A DNA stretch of 64,000 nt from Nannochloropsis salina CCMP1776 (taxonomy: Eukaryota > Sar > Eustigmatophyceae > Eustigmatales > Monodopsidaceae): the NCBI GenBank assembly GCA_004565275.1, contig SDOX01000175.1:35899-99898 (forward strand), given 5' to 3'. Below, one piece after another: positions 30,563-42,300 of the stretch. Under the pieces are notes generated by a model. The model worked only from the letters and a program-made list of their open reading frames with translations. It did not search any database and had not been told where the DNA came from. The translations under genes were made by a program, and so were the position numbers. Numbering within the stretch: the stretch's first letter is position 1; each line of letters begins with the position of its first letter.

Positions 30563-31229
30563 GTGGCCGCAGAAGTAGTGTTGCATGACATGCTTGATTG
30601 AGTACATCTAATGTGAACTGATGTATCTTTTGTAACGAGGAAGTGTGAAGCTTTAATGGCTAATTTAATGTCCAGAAAGTATGGCAAAGTCAGCTCAATT
30701 ACGCCGATGTCATGTCTTTTACGGGAGGGGGTTATGTTTTAAGCCTTCATGCTTACCCATGGTAAAATCCCCTAATCTTGAAATCCGAGGCACACTTGGC
30801 CTGGAAGTCAGAAAAGTGGGAGAAGTCTTCCCGCTCAAGAACGTTCGGGCCTCGAATTGACTTTGAAACGAGGCAGCCCAGCTCTTATTTTTGTGCTCAG
30901 CACATATGTAAATAGGATGTAAATGTAGAAATGTGTGTTGCATGGATCAAAAAATGGTGACGTCATAGGCATAATTTTCCCTCTCAGCGAAAGTAACTAT
31001 CAGTTTGACAAGGTGCCTGGGTCCGCTTCTCAAGTCTTCCTTTGCGTGTGTACGTATTAAAACTTTTGCGCTTGACTGTGTCTCCTCGGATGTATACTGT
31101 GGAGAAGATTAAAAACTCGTCACAGGTTCCTCTACCATTAACTTCTTTCCTCCAAGCTTGCCCTTTCTCCGCATTCGGAAGAGTGCGTCTGATTCTCCAC
31201 CATGCCCCTCCTAGCCATATTCATGTCCA
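30563..31229. other. Convergent intergenic stretch, no gene supported
   Basis: Moderately AT-rich; contains the 3' regions of the small membrane protein gene and the large kinesin gene. Confidence 0.5.
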
Positions 31230-34200
31230 TTATTTTTTATGGGTCACTACTGCATTCACCTTCTGAGCAAAACGGAGGGAGAGAAGACTCTCCGGCAAGG
31301 AAGACGCCGAGGGAGAGAGGTTACACACCATCAAAGCCTTGCAGTCCCCGCCCAGAGAGTGTCGCAACAGACTCGTCAGGGCGGATTCCCGGAATGGTAC
31401 GTGCTTCTCTTTTTTGTGCAGTGCCGTCATCACGTTCCCAAGTGCACTCAACGACTTGTTGATGCTCTGAGCTTCCCGCAAAAGCTCAGGATGGGCTGCA
31501 CTGTCCGCCTTCTTCATTCTCTCCGACCCCGCCAAGTCGATCATGTGTAAGCAACCATGTCGCACGATCCCTCGGGAGGACTCTGCCTCAATTTTCAGGG
31601 TGAAAACGACGTGGGAACGGGAAGAATCGGCGTTGCTGCGCGTTCGCTTCACGCAACGCCGGCCCAGAGCCTCCGACACCAACACGGCTACCTCCGGGGC
31701 TGAATGCACGGGGAGCGACGTGAGTCCAGGGATGGCGTCGTTCGAGGCGGAGGCGCCAAAACAGTGCTTGACTTGCAGGCGTTTGCTCGTTCTCTTCTTC
31801 CCTTTACCCGTGGCCTGGCTTCCCCCGAGCCAGTCGCGGTCGGCGCTGGCCGCAAAGGCGCCTTTGCCGTTTCCATCTCCAGAGCTTTCAAAGCAATAGC
31901 CACCACCACCTTCGTCCACGTCGGGGGCGAGCAAATCTCGCAAATTCTCGTTGTAAATTTCCACCATCTCTACCGACAACCCGAAACGCCATCCATGCTT
32001 TCTGAGCGCAGCCACGGCCCCGAAGACATGCTCGACACTTCTGTAGACGATCCCTCGCTCCGCGTGCAGCATGGCGGAGGATATGCTTGGGCGACGGTGG
32101 CCGCTGCTCGCGTTCAGGCGGCCGCCGTTGGGCCCCAGCATCGTGTAGGTCTTCCCGGATCCCGTCTGGCCGTAAGCGAAGATGCAGACTTTGTAACCGT
32201 CCAAGGCGCTTTGGACAAGCGGCAGGACTTCCGCAAACACAGCATCTTGACTCGTCCGTGGCGTAAAGACTTGATCGTAGCAAAAACGTTTCTTCTCTGC
32301 CATCCCCATTTCGAACCCGTCATCTTCGTGCATCCCTGCCACTGGGACCTCCAAAGCACGGCAGTAGCGTTCCCCGGCGGTACCGACGCCTACACCGGAA
32401 TCGACGAATTTAAAAGGCAGAGACTTGACCCTCATTTCGCCCGACTCCGATAAGGGAGGCCGCACCCGCACAAACACCTGAATGTTCCCCTTTAATTCAA
32501 CCAACTGATTGTGCAGCGTTTTTCGCACCATGTCTGCCCGTTCGCAATCTTCCTCCATCCGTCCCAGCGAGTGCGACATGTCCATTTTTTCCTTCTCCAA
32601 ACGCATGACCCGATTCTTGTATTCTTCCATCTCCTTCTTCAAACGGATTTTATCTGCTTCCAAGGCTCGTGCCGCATCGCGAGCGTCGAGCATATGCAGC
32701 TCCATCGCCTCGCGTAATTCTTTTTCTCGCGCAAGCTCCGCGGCATGCCCCTCGATAGTGTGCCGCTGTTCTTCAACCATGGAAGACATGCGCCGACGCT
32801 GCTCCGCCACCTGGGCATCCAGATCTTTGCGGCCGTCGCCAAATTTATTGCTGGCAGGATGTAGTGGGTCTGTAGACGCAGCCACAACTTTTGCCGCCGC
32901 TGTGGCACTGCGCGTCTGAGGGCGACAGAAGGATAGACTCTGGCCGCTTTCGGGGACCAGCTCTCGACTCAAGACTTTCGCTTTTCCATTGAGCTCTTCC
33001 TCCAAAGAAGCAGCCAAGTCCTTCGCCAACACCAATTTGCGGGCCAACGCCTCAAGTTCTTTTTCCTTCTCCTGTACCTGCGCGCTGAGGGATTCGTTCC
33101 CCGATAGCAAACGACTTTTTTCCTGGGCTTCCTTCTCGATCTCCTGGTGCAATCCGCTGCATTTCTTCTCAAGTTCAAGCACGTACTGTTGGGCCGAATG
33201 AGCTTCCGCAAGGACGGCTTCTTTCTCTGCCTCCACTTGCCGGACGGCAGCTGCAGCCGTCTGTTGCTCCTCTTCGAGACGCTGGAGCTTCGCCTTGACC
33301 TCTTCTTTGTCCATGAGGAGCCTTTGCACATCCTCGTACTTAGTTCGATCCTCCTCTTTCAGTTTTGCCGCGGCGGCCTCGGCCTTGTCTTTCTCCTCCG
33401 TCAGCCTTCCCAGTTTTCCCTGCATTTCCTCCCTGTATTCCTGTGCGGCCATCAGTCGATCCATCAGCCCATTCAGCTCGTGCTCCTTCTCCTGCAACGT
33501 CGACTCCAAGCCCTCCACCTGTCCAGCAACTTCTTCCCTGGCCAGAGCTCCTGCTTCCTCTGCTGCCAAGACCCGCTCTTTCAAGGCGCTCATATCTGCG
33601 TTCTTTTTCTCCAGAGTCGCCGTCAGGGCTTTCACCTGGACCTGAGCGTCCTGCAAGGATTCCAACGCCGCCCGATCCTCAGCCTGAGCAGCCAACCGAC
33701 CGCGGAGGCTGTCGCATTCTTTCTCCTTGCCAGTCAGGCTTTCAGTCAACTGTTCCACTTGCCGTTCGACCTCCTCCCGCACCCGTCGCTGATTCCGTCC
33801 CTCCCGCTCAGCCGCCTCCCATTTTTGTCGCATCGCCTCCAACTCTTTCTCTCCTTCCTCGACCTTTGCTTTTAAGGTTTGTTGTTCGTTTTCCTTCTCG
33901 CGCAGTGCTCGCTGGAGATTGACGATATCTTTTTCCTTCTCTTGGATCAGCCCATCCAGTTGACAGACCTCGGCTTCCTCTTTCTCCACCCGGGCCATCA
34001 AGGCCTGTACTTCCTCCTCCTGGTGCCCAGTCCTTTCCGTGTGTTTCTTCCATTTCTGGATTTCTTCTTCTTTATGCGTCAATTTGGTGTTAAGGGTCGC
34101 GATCGCCTCCTGCTCCTCTACCAGCTGTTGTTTAAGTGCCACCATGTGGCCTTCTTTCTCCTCCAGTTCCGCTTGAATCGATGCCATGGCCCTGTCTTTC

Positions 34201-37200
34201 ATCTGCAAAGCATATTTAGCTTCTTCCTGAGCATCTCGGATTTTGGCCATAGCCGATCGTCTTTCTTCTACCAACACCCGCAAGGCCTCCGCCCGCGCCT
34301 CCATCATCTCCTCCCTCCGTGCATTAGAGGCGGCCATTTCCTTGGACGCCAGTCCTCGCATTCCTCCCGCCAGGAAGAACATGTTCAAGGCCTCCTCTAG
34401 GGCCCGGCGCTCCACCCGTTGGGTCTCCACTTCTTCTTCCAAACGCGCGCGGTCTGCGTCCGCCTTGGCCTGCCGGTCCACAAGCAGCTTCTCCAACAGC
34501 ATCACTTGGGCTGACGACGGCTGCCCAGAAGCGTCACTGGCACCAGCAGAAGCAGCAGCTTCCTTCATGATTTGCTCTGCCTGGGCCTGGACCTGGTCGA
34601 CTTGGCCCTGCAGCTTTGCTTGCTCGGCAAGGAGAGACGCCTTCTCTTCTTCCAAGCCGGTCACGCGAGCCACGGCTTCCTCCAGCTGCTCTTGGAGTGT
34701 ATCCATCAATTGGCCTGCCTGGGCGCAGCGTGCCTCGGACGTGGCCAAAGCCTCTCGGGTCCTCTCAATTTCTTGCGGAAGCTTTTCCAAATGTGCCAAG
34801 CGCGCTTGTGCCTGGGCCAACCTTTCCTCTAGTTCCTCGACCGCCTCTTCCTTCTCACAGCAAGCAGCTTTTGCCGCCTCCAAGGCTTGCAAAGTCTCAG
34901 GGCAAGGGACTGGAACCTGGACATTTACAGTCTCTTTTCCCTCGGTTGGAGACGCCCGCGATTGCTGTAGGAGCGATTCCTTCTCTCGTTCAATCGCGGC
35001 CTCTTTCTGGACGGCAGCGGCCAAACTGGCTTCCAACGACTTCAGCTGTTCCTGTACTTCCGACAAGGCCCGATCTTTCTCCTCGCTTTTCCTCAGGACC
35101 ACTTCAAGCTCCCTTTTCGCTTGCTGTAGAAGCGTTGGCATCGACTCGAGCTCTGCCAAGGTCGCCTCCTTGGTGGCAAGACGCTCCTTGAGCTCTGCGA
35201 CATGCCGGTCCTTCTCCCCACACATGGCCTGCGCGGTCGCCAAGGCCGTCTGGCTTTGCACCAGCTCTGCCGGCAAGTCTTTCTCTAGGACCTCCAGGCG
35301 CGTGCGTTGCCCCTGAAGCTGCTCCCGCAGGTGTCCGACCAACATTTCTTTTTCGCGACAGAGTGCCTGAGTAGTGAACAAGGCTTGCTGACTTTCCGCC
35401 ATTTTCTCAGGAATCGTTTCGAGCCTGGCAATGTGCGCCTTGGCGTCTTCCAGCTGTCCCTGAAGCGCATCCACGACTCGTTCTTTCTCGGAACAAACCG
35501 CCTGAGCGGCGGCCAAACCTGCCGCGGACTCATGGGCTTTCCGTGCGAAGTCCTCTAAAGCTGCGACCTGCGCCTGAGTACTTTCCAGGCGCGTCTGCAA
35601 GGCTGCCTTCGCCGCTTCCTTTTCCGCGCATTGTGCTTGAGCTGTGGCCAAGGCGTAGCTTGCTTCTGCTACCTTCTCCGGGAGGTCTTCCAGGGCCGTA
35701 AGCTTCGTCTTGGTTTCCTCCACGCGCAAACGAAGCTCGGCAATCATTGTCTCCTTCTCCGTACACACAGCTTGTGCGGCCGCCACCGCTGCACGCGCTT
35801 TTTGCACCTCCGCCGTCTCTTTCCCCAGGGCAGTTTGAAGAGAAGTGGCTCTTTGGTCCATTTCCAAAAGTTTGTCTGCCAAGGCGCGTTTCTCGTGCTC
35901 GACAGCTATCAAATCATCCAGGGTAGCCATCAATTGCGCCCGGGTCGGCGAAATCGGAGAGGGGCTTCTTTGCGAGGTATTGCTGCTGCTTTGTTTGGTG
36001 CCGGAAGAGCCCTTGTTCTTGTTCTGATTCTCAAGGAGATTGGTTCTGCCAGCTGAGGCAGAGGAGGAAGCCGAAGGTCGGGAGCGGGAGGCGGACATGG
36101 GGGGCAGGGGCCCGAAAATGGGCGTGCGATGCTGAGAGGTTTCGAAGGCTGACGGGGAAGAGACAGAGGAGGCTGCGGAGGTCGGGGCAGCAGGCGGGGC
36201 CTTGGCAGTCGAAGAGGGTGTGCTGGGCAGAGGTGGAAGCTCCATGATGGGTCGTCCCTCCGCGTGAGCCTTGCTAGTGCTCCTGCTGCTGCTGCTTACA
36301 TTGTTCCTGGGCTTGCCAGCACTCCCCATGGAGAAACCAGGAATGGGAAGGTCGATTTGCGGCCGTTGCGGCGTGTGAATGTTCGTCGTAGCAGTAGACA
36401 AGAGCGGAGACGATAGGGCCGTCGTCTGCTTAGACCCATCCGTCGGGCTGCGAACAGAGGCCGACAGCGCAGCGGTAGGGGGCGAAGTGGCGGCAATGGA
36501 AGGAGAGGAGATGCTGGCTACGTTCAAGGCTGCCGTCACGTCCGCCACTGCGCTATCTCCGGCTTCTTTCTTGTCCGCTATCGGCTCGCAGATGTGTGCG
36601 GGTTGCTCCACATGGCTTGGAGACGACGAATCGACCGACGGTTCTGCGGCCGCCGCTTCCCCTTCTGTCCCATGAAGCTCCTCGATCTCCACCGCAAACG
36701 AGCCGTCTTGGGCATGTGGGCCATCCAGATCATCCTTGTCTCCCTTCTGCGGCGTCTCTTGGTCCTGCTCCTGTTCCTCCTGCGCCGGGTCCTCTTGTTT
36801 CTCAGGCCCCTGAGGCGTCGAGGGTGAAGCTTTCGATGACAGTTGATCAGCGTCCAAGCTACCGCGCCCTTCCTCCAGGTCAATGTCTTTTTGCACGGAT
36901 GCGCTGAAATCCACCACGGCTCCCGTGGTTCTAGTCTCCGATGGCGTTGGCTCGCGTCCGGTCTCTTTAGCCCCCTCTCTGTGCCAGCCATCAAGGCGTG
37001 GAGAGACGTGCTTTTCCTCTGGTACAGCGGCTTCTTGTTCTTCTTCTTCTTCTCGTTCTTCTTCTTCTTCTGTGTCGTCGTCGTCCTCCTCGTCTTCTAT
37101 TTCCAAAGACGGACGCTTCTTCCTCCTTCCTGTCAGGCCGGGCTTGCCCGGTGGAGAGAATTCCAACGAAAACATCGAGCTTCGCCTTCCCCCGGCTTTC

Positions 37201-38411
37201 ATGAAGGTCCGCTTCGATGATTCCTCTTGATAATTGTACACCTGCCGGTCTTCCACCCGACGTGGGGGAGGGGAGAAGTTGAGCGTGAAAAGAGAGTTGC
37301 TCGTGATCGCAGGCTTCTTGGACTTGAGTGCGTTGGGCCCTTTCCCCACAGGGCCAACGCCGGAAACGTTGGCAGCCGAGGAGAAATTTTCTTTGGTGCT
37401 GCCAGTGCTGATCCGACGCGTGGCATTTTTCCCAGGCCGTCCCACACCTGAAGCATCCGCCAAGGATGCACGTCGATTTGAGCTTCCGAGGGAAAGCGGA
37501 CGAAGAGGGCGACGGGCAGAGTTGCACAGCCGTTTATTGTCGGGCTCTTTTCGTCGCTGCTGCTGATAATTTTTGCGACGTTCTTCGCGCTCTTTTTTCT
37601 GTTGTTCCTCCAATTGCAAGGAACGGCGACGAGCGGCCGCTTTGGAGAAGAGGGTGGTATTGTGCGTGCTCCCAAGAATACTTGAATTAAGACTGGTATT
37701 CATGCTTGCATCGAGCACTCCGCCTGTGGAAGCACGGCGGTTGGTGTCTTCCTGCTTCCTTGATTTGAACATCTCAAGCCGTTCCTTCCTTTCACGCTGT
37801 CCCTTGGAAAGGCGTCGGTGCAGCTCCGACTGCTCAAATCGCTCTTGACTCGGGGGCTTGGGTCGGCTCTTTTCCTCGCTTCCTGGTGCATCGGACCCCG
37901 CCTGTCGGTACCCGTGTGGCTCGGCCGCCTCCTCTGCTGCGGCGAAAACGAACGACGGCGACGAGGCGGGGCGCCTTGACGTGGCCCGTGGCTCTGTATC
38001 CGTAGTTCCGGCTGGGGCTGGGGGGGCAGAGGGCGTGCCTGCCGGTGAGAGAAGCGATTCGGGTGGTCCTTTGTCGGGGGTTTGCTCCTCCAGATAGGCG
38101 GCGAGGCTCTTGCGGGAGGGAATGGGGGTGGGCAAAGAGTCCAGATTGATGCTTTTCACAGAGGAGGCGGGGCTGGTGAAAAGATTGGCTTTGAAGACGG
38201 AATTATCCGCCACGCTCTTCTTCGTGCTGCTGAACAAAAAAGAGAAAGTGTTCGAGGGGGGGGGAGTCAAAGTACCCTGGGCGAAGAAGCTTAAGATGTT
38301 CCCCTTCCCAGGTTGATAAAAGGAGGAATTGTGCTGGGACTCCTGTATGAAATATTCATGGGTGCAGGAGGGCGCGGTGATAGTGAGCATATACATCCAT
38401 GGCTGCCCCAT
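31230..38411 (-). CDS. Kinesin with C-terminal motor (kinesin-14 type), 2,393 residues
   Basis: Microtubule motor, probably minus-end directed, as motors with this architecture usually are. Single exon. Residues 1 to about 830 are disordered, with an acidic run near 450-470 and repeated FSPP-type motifs (TLNFSPP, SLEFSPP). About 850-1,970 form a very long coiled coil. It begins with tandem units of 45-46 residues, each carrying a Cys followed two residues on by Glu-Lys (for example AVCTEKE, AQCAEKE, AVCSEKE, ALCREKE, AMCGEKD), from about 877 to 1,240. The motor occupies about 1,970-2,385: NIQVFVRVRPP, P-loop AYGQTGSGKT near 2,085, switch I NADSSRSH, switch II DLAGSE, and NKSLSALGNVMTAL. The motor ends only a few residues before the stop, as in kinesin-14. 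The first ATG at 38411 is used; a start further in cannot be excluded. Divergent from a second kinesin gene. Confidence 0.88.
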   Translation of the reverse strand: MGQPWMYMLTITAPSCTHEYFIQESQHNSSFYQPGKGNILSFFAQGTLTPPPSNTFSFLFSSTKKSVADNSVFKANLFTSPASSVKSINLDSLPTPIPSRKSLAAYLEEQTPDKGPPESLLSPAGTPSAPPAPAGTTDTEPRATSRRPASSPSFVFAAAEEAAEPHGYRQAGSDAPGSEEKSRPKPPSQERFEQSELHRRLSKGQRERKERLEMFKSRKQEDTNRRASTGGVLDASMNTSLNSSILGSTHNTTLFSKAAARRRSLQLEEQQKKEREERRKNYQQQRRKEPDNKRLCNSARRPLRPLSLGSSNRRASLADASGVGRPGKNATRRISTGSTKENFSSAANVSGVGPVGKGPNALKSKKPAITSNSLFTLNFSPPPRRVEDRQVYNYQEESSKRTFMKAGGRRSSMFSLEFSPPGKPGLTGRRKKRPSLEIEDEEDDDDTEEEEEREEEEEQEAAVPEEKHVSPRLDGWHREGAKETGREPTPSETRTTGAVVDFSASVQKDIDLEEGRGSLDADQLSSKASPSTPQGPEKQEDPAQEEQEQDQETPQKGDKDDLDGPHAQDGSFAVEIEELHGTEGEAAAAEPSVDSSSPSHVEQPAHICEPIADKKEAGDSAVADVTAALNVASISSPSIAATSPPTAALSASVRSPTDGSKQTTALSSPLLSTATTNIHTPQRPQIDLPIPGFSMGSAGKPRNNVSSSSRSTSKAHAEGRPIMELPPLPSTPSSTAKAPPAAPTSAASSVSSPSAFETSQHRTPIFGPLPPMSASRSRPSASSSASAGRTNLLENQNKNKGSSGTKQSSSNTSQRSPSPISPTRAQLMATLDDLIAVEHEKRALADKLLEMDQRATSLQTALGKETAEVQKARAAVAAAQAVCTEKETMIAELRLRVEETKTKLTALEDLPEKVAEASYALATAQAQCAEKEAAKAALQTRLESTQAQVAALEDFARKAHESAAGLAAAQAVCSEKERVVDALQGQLEDAKAHIARLETIPEKMAESQQALFTTQALCREKEMLVGHLREQLQGQRTRLEVLEKDLPAELVQSQTALATAQAMCGEKDRHVAELKERLATKEATLAELESMPTLLQQAKRELEVVLRKSEEKDRALSEVQEQLKSLEASLAAAVQKEAAIEREKESLLQQSRASPTEGKETVNVQVPVPCPETLQALEAAKAACCEKEEAVEELEERLAQAQARLAHLEKLPQEIERTREALATSEARCAQAGQLMDTLQEQLEEAVARVTGLEEEKASLLAEQAKLQGQVDQVQAQAEQIMKEAAASAGASDASGQPSSAQVMLLEKLLVDRQAKADADRARLEEEVETQRVERRALEEALNMFFLAGGMRGLASKEMAASNARREEMMEARAEALRVLVEERRSAMAKIRDAQEEAKYALQMKDRAMASIQAELEEKEGHMVALKQQLVEEQEAIATLNTKLTHKEEEIQKWKKHTERTGHQEEEVQALMARVEKEEAEVCQLDGLIQEKEKDIVNLQRALREKENEQQTLKAKVEEGEKELEAMRQKWEAAEREGRNQRRVREEVERQVEQLTESLTGKEKECDSLRGRLAAQAEDRAALESLQDAQVQVKALTATLEKKNADMSALKERVLAAEEAGALAREEVAGQVEGLESTLQEKEHELNGLMDRLMAAQEYREEMQGKLGRLTEEKDKAEAAAAKLKEEDRTKYEDVQRLLMDKEEVKAKLQRLEEEQQTAAAAVRQVEAEKEAVLAEAHSAQQYVLELEKKCSGLHQEIEKEAQEKSRLLSGNESLSAQVQEKEKELEALARKLVLAKDLAASLEEELNGKAKVLSRELVPESGQSLSFCRPQTRSATAAAKVVAASTDPLHPASNKFGDGRKDLDAQVAEQRRRMSSMVEEQRHTIEGHAAELAREKELREAMELHMLDARDAARALEADKIRLKKEMEEYKNRVMRLEKEKMDMSHSLGRMEEDCERADMVRKTLHNQLVELKGNIQVFVRVRPPLSESGEMRVKSLPFKFVDSGVGVGTAGERYCRALEVPVAGMHEDDGFEMGMAEKKRFCYDQVFTPRTSQDAVFAEVLPLVQSALDGYKVCIFAYGQTGSGKTYTMLGPNGGRLNASSGHRRPSISSAMLHAERGIVYRSVEHVFGAVAALRKHGWRFGLSVEMVEIYNENLRDLLAPDVDEGGGGYCFESSGDGNGKGAFAASADRDWLGGSQATGKGKKRTSKRLQVKHCFGASASNDAIPGLTSLPVHSAPEVAVLVSEALGRRCVKRTRSNADSSRSHVVFTLKIEAESSRGIVRHGCLHMIDLAGSERMKKADSAAHPELLREAQSINKSLSALGNVMTALHKKEKHVPFRESALTSLLRHSLGGDCKALMVCNLSPSASSLPESLLSLRFAQKVNAVVTHKK

Positions 38412-39355
38412 CCTTCTCCCGCCTAATCAGGCCTACGCAGCACCCACCTCATCAGCCGCAGCTGCAGAGTCAGCCGAGGCACCCGCTGGATTAGGTATAG
38501 TGGCCGCTGCTGTGCCAATTCCTCCTTCCAAATCTGCCATCGCTGTGGTACTGAAAGTAGCTCTGTGCTACCGAACTCGTCCCTTCAGGAGCTGCTGTCA
38601 CTGCTAGAGTTGCTGCTTGTCTTGACACTGCACCTAGAGACGGTACTCCGACCCAACAAAGGCCTCAGGATGTCAACAGACGTGTTTTGATGCCATGTAT
38701 ACAAACCTGTGAGTATAAGAGCGCATTAGCGGTTGGAAAGGCCATCGTGCCGAAAAAGGCGGCAAAGCGTCTTCAAACCGCTTCCGACAGAAATTAAATG
38801 CTCCACTCGCCAAGACCAAAGTTGGCGATGGCTCGGGCCATGGGCTTTTTACGGACTTCTATGCGCAGACGACCGGCCAGGAGGCACAAGGCAGGACGAA
38901 AGAGACGAACCTCGTAGTAAATCGTGCCTCGGCCGCGCAAGACTTAAGGTACGGTCTGAGGCGCGAGGGGAGGGGATGGGGCAACGCATGGTAGGGGAGC
39001 TTAAGCCTTCGGGACAGACCGGAGCAATAGCCAATGGCTACAACCAGGTTTTGGGAGGGCTGTTTGCCCTGACTTGTGTATCAAACCCATTTTTCTGGCT
39101 TCTATCATCTGTGTGCATCGGAAGAAATTGAAAGGCTGAAAATTTGGACACTTACGACGCTCATGCACCTCCTAAACCTGCGGGCATCTAAGCAGCTTGC
39201 CTTAGATCCGCTTGCTTTAACCAGGACGCGAGCATAGAACCAGCCATACTTCCAAAGCTTGGAATGGGAATAGGCCAGAGACTCCGGTGGTATTGTTCGT
39301 GAGCTTCACAGCGACCGCCGTGAGCCCATGCCCCAACGCTCCGGCCCTTCACAAG
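38412..39355. other. Divergent promoter region of two kinesin genes
   Basis: About 0.94 kb between the start codons of the two kinesins. An Ala-rich open frame on the plus strand (to 38607) is not supported. Promoters for both motors are expected here. Confidence 0.5.
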
Positions 39356-42300
39356 ATGACTTCTCCACTCACCTCCAAGGACGCCGATATTGTCCTTACG
39401 CTTCGCCGGGAAATCCAAAAAAAGAACGACGAACTCACATTCCTCAAAAATGCCTTCGAGGAGCTTCGAGAATCCTCCCAGGACATCGAAAAGGAGTTGG
39501 AAGCCGAGTTAGACCGTGCTGAGGGCTCCATTGAAAACTTGAGGAAGGATCACGAGAGGCAACGCCACGGCATTGCCTCCTTGGAGGTTCACAAAGCGGA
39601 CGGGCTCACAGAGGCCAGACAAGTAGCGGCGGCGGAGGTCAAGTCGCAAATAGAGGAGCTTTGTGCTCATAAATTCGGGCTTGAAACAGAGAAGAACTGC
39701 CTGAAGGACCAGGTCCGGGCCTTGGAGGCTGTGTTGGCACGCCGCCAGCACGGCACAGACAGGTCAGCGGAGGAAAAGGTCGCGAGGCATCAAGGAGAGG
39801 GTCAATGGATGGCGGAGGCAAAGGAGCGGGAAGCCCGGCTCGAACAGCGTGTGGCAGATTTGGGCCAAGAATTAAAGGCCTTCCGCCTGGGGGAGGACGA
39901 CCAGAGGGAGGAAGAGGAGGGTGACGGCGGCGCGGGGGCGGGCTGCGGAGGGGAGGCATTCGCGACACGCCTGTCCCCTGCCGATCTACAAGCCGCGAAT
40001 CCCCTTCCCGCCCCCCCTGCTGTGAGCGAGAAGGAGGTGCTGGCGCGGGAGTGGGCCCTGGTATCCGCGCGAGTCACGGACCTGGAAGTGGCCCCGACGC
40101 AGCTTCAAGGACGGTCGCTAAACACCGAGGTCTCGCATGGGATCCGACCGAAGGAAGAGCGGCCAGGGGGGCAGGAGGCTGATCGCGAGCGGGAGTGCCT
40201 GGAGGGCCCTATGTCTGCGTCTTCCGTAGGAGCAGAGGGAGACCGCACGGAAGCCGAGGCCCCCGTTGCAGACGGAGGGGGGGAGTTTATGACAAGCAGA
40301 GGGCGAAATGGAGGTATGTGTGTGCTTGTGGCGGTCAGGGAAAGCCCCGAATGGGTCGGGTCAGACGCGGGCTTGGCCCCCGGTCCCTGTCCGGTCCCAG
40401 GGAGGAAGGAGGAGGTGCGTCGCCTGCAACACGCCCTGCGGCATTATTCGCACAAGGTAAGGGGGGAAAGGGGGGGGGGGGGGCTGGATGGTTTGCGACT
40501 GCCATTTGAGGAGAAAGCAAGCTTTTTGAGGTTCTCAGGTTACTTGGTTCCGAGGGGGTCGGGGAGACGCCGCTATCGGTCGAGCCCGGCCTGTGGTGTT
40601 GTCGGGCCCACACCACAGGATCCCATAGCACTGGGACTGCCACGCCTCACGCTTTCACCCCCACCGCGCCTTGTCCCCCCTCCCTCCTCTCCCCCGACAG
40701 TACTACGCACAACGATCTTTCAATTCCCGTCTCCTCGCGCGTCTGCAAGCCATGCAAAACAAAATTCAGGTGTGCTGCCGCATCCGCCCACCCAGGGGCC
40801 AAGAGCTTCTCCCGACATCTCCCTCCTCATGCGCTATCACCACCTCCATGACGGGTCTCCGACCCCAGACCCATCCTGTCAGCCCGCGCGGCGATCAAGC
40901 ACCCGAACCCGGGGGGCTTGGGGGCAAAGTACTCGCAGTCGAGGCACTCAGCGACGTGGAAGTCGGCTTCCTGGACTCACGCAACGGCAGGTGTGGAGCC
41001 TGGAAAGCCTTCAAATTCGATCGTGTGTGGGGTCCCGAGGCCACGCAGGAGGATGTGTTTCTGGACGTGGAGGCCTTGGCACTGTCGGTGCTGGAGGGGG
41101 AGAACGCCTGCATTCTTGCGTACGGACAGACCGGGTCAGGGAAGACGTACACAATGGGGGGGAACAAAGGGAGGGGAGAGGTAACGGCGGAGCTTGGCAT
41201 CACCTATCGGTTGCTGGTGAAATTGATGGAGTTGGTTGGGAGGCACAAGGGAGAGGACGGGGCAGAGGAAGCGCTGGGGCTAGGAGGAGAAGGGGAGGGA
41301 CAGATGCAGGGAGAGCGTGTCGATGCTCGCACGGAGGATGGCAAGGACAGGAAACACGGAGAGAATGCCGGGGGAAAATCGACCCTGTTGGGCTATGACG
41401 TGAGCATATCCATGGTCGAAGTCTACAACGACGAAGTGCGCGACCTCCTACCGCACTCAGCCGCCACTTCCTCCATTACCTCCACCACCTCCTCCTCTTC
41501 CTTCCCCTCCATCACCAGACCTGCATCCGCCAGCACCCTTCCCGTCCTGGAAATACGGCAAGATGCGGACCATGCCGTCCGGCTCCCAGGCATGGTGGAA
41601 GCCACAGTGGAAAGTGTGGAAGGGGCACTTTCTCTCATAGCGCATGGCGACCGGGCTCGGAGCACGGGGGCCACTAACGTGCACGAACACTCGTCGAGGT
41701 CGCATTCCATCATTCTCCTGACCGTCATCTCTCGAAGTACGGGAGAGAAGGGAAGGCTTTATTTGGTCGACTTGGCCGGCTCGGAACGGGTCAAGAAAAG
41801 CGGGGTGACGGGCACCGCTTTGAAAGAAGCGCAGCACATCAACAAGTCTCTGTCCGCCCTGGGGGACGTGATGGTGGCCTTGGACAAGAAGGCCCAGCAT
41901 GTCCCCTACAGGAACAGCAGTCTGACACACCTGCTGCAAGATTGCTTGGGCGGCTCGGCACGGACGTTGATGATTGTCACGGTCAGTCCCATGGGCGAGA
42001 CGGCGGAGGAAACGCATTGCACCCTCCAATTCGCGACGCGTGTGAGGGACATTCAGCTGGCTCCAGACGGAGGGTCACGGGGAGGGCGCACCAACGTGCG
42101 GGTGAAGAATTTAGAGCGGGAGCTGCAGGTTCTTCGGGGGAAATTGAAGGCAAAGGAGACGGGAAAAATCGAGGCGGAAGACGCCTTGTCCGCGAGCAGG
42201 AAGGAATTGGCTCTCCTGCAGAGGGAAGTGAAAAGCCTGGCGGAGGCCAAAGGACGGGGTCAGGAGGAAAGGCGGCGAGGATGGGAAGACCAGCTCAATG

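Noticed and set aside
34243-35316. 357-residue Ser/Ala-rich open frame on the plus strand
   Set aside because: Antisense to the kinesin coiled coil; composition follows from reversing Glu/Lys/Leu codons.
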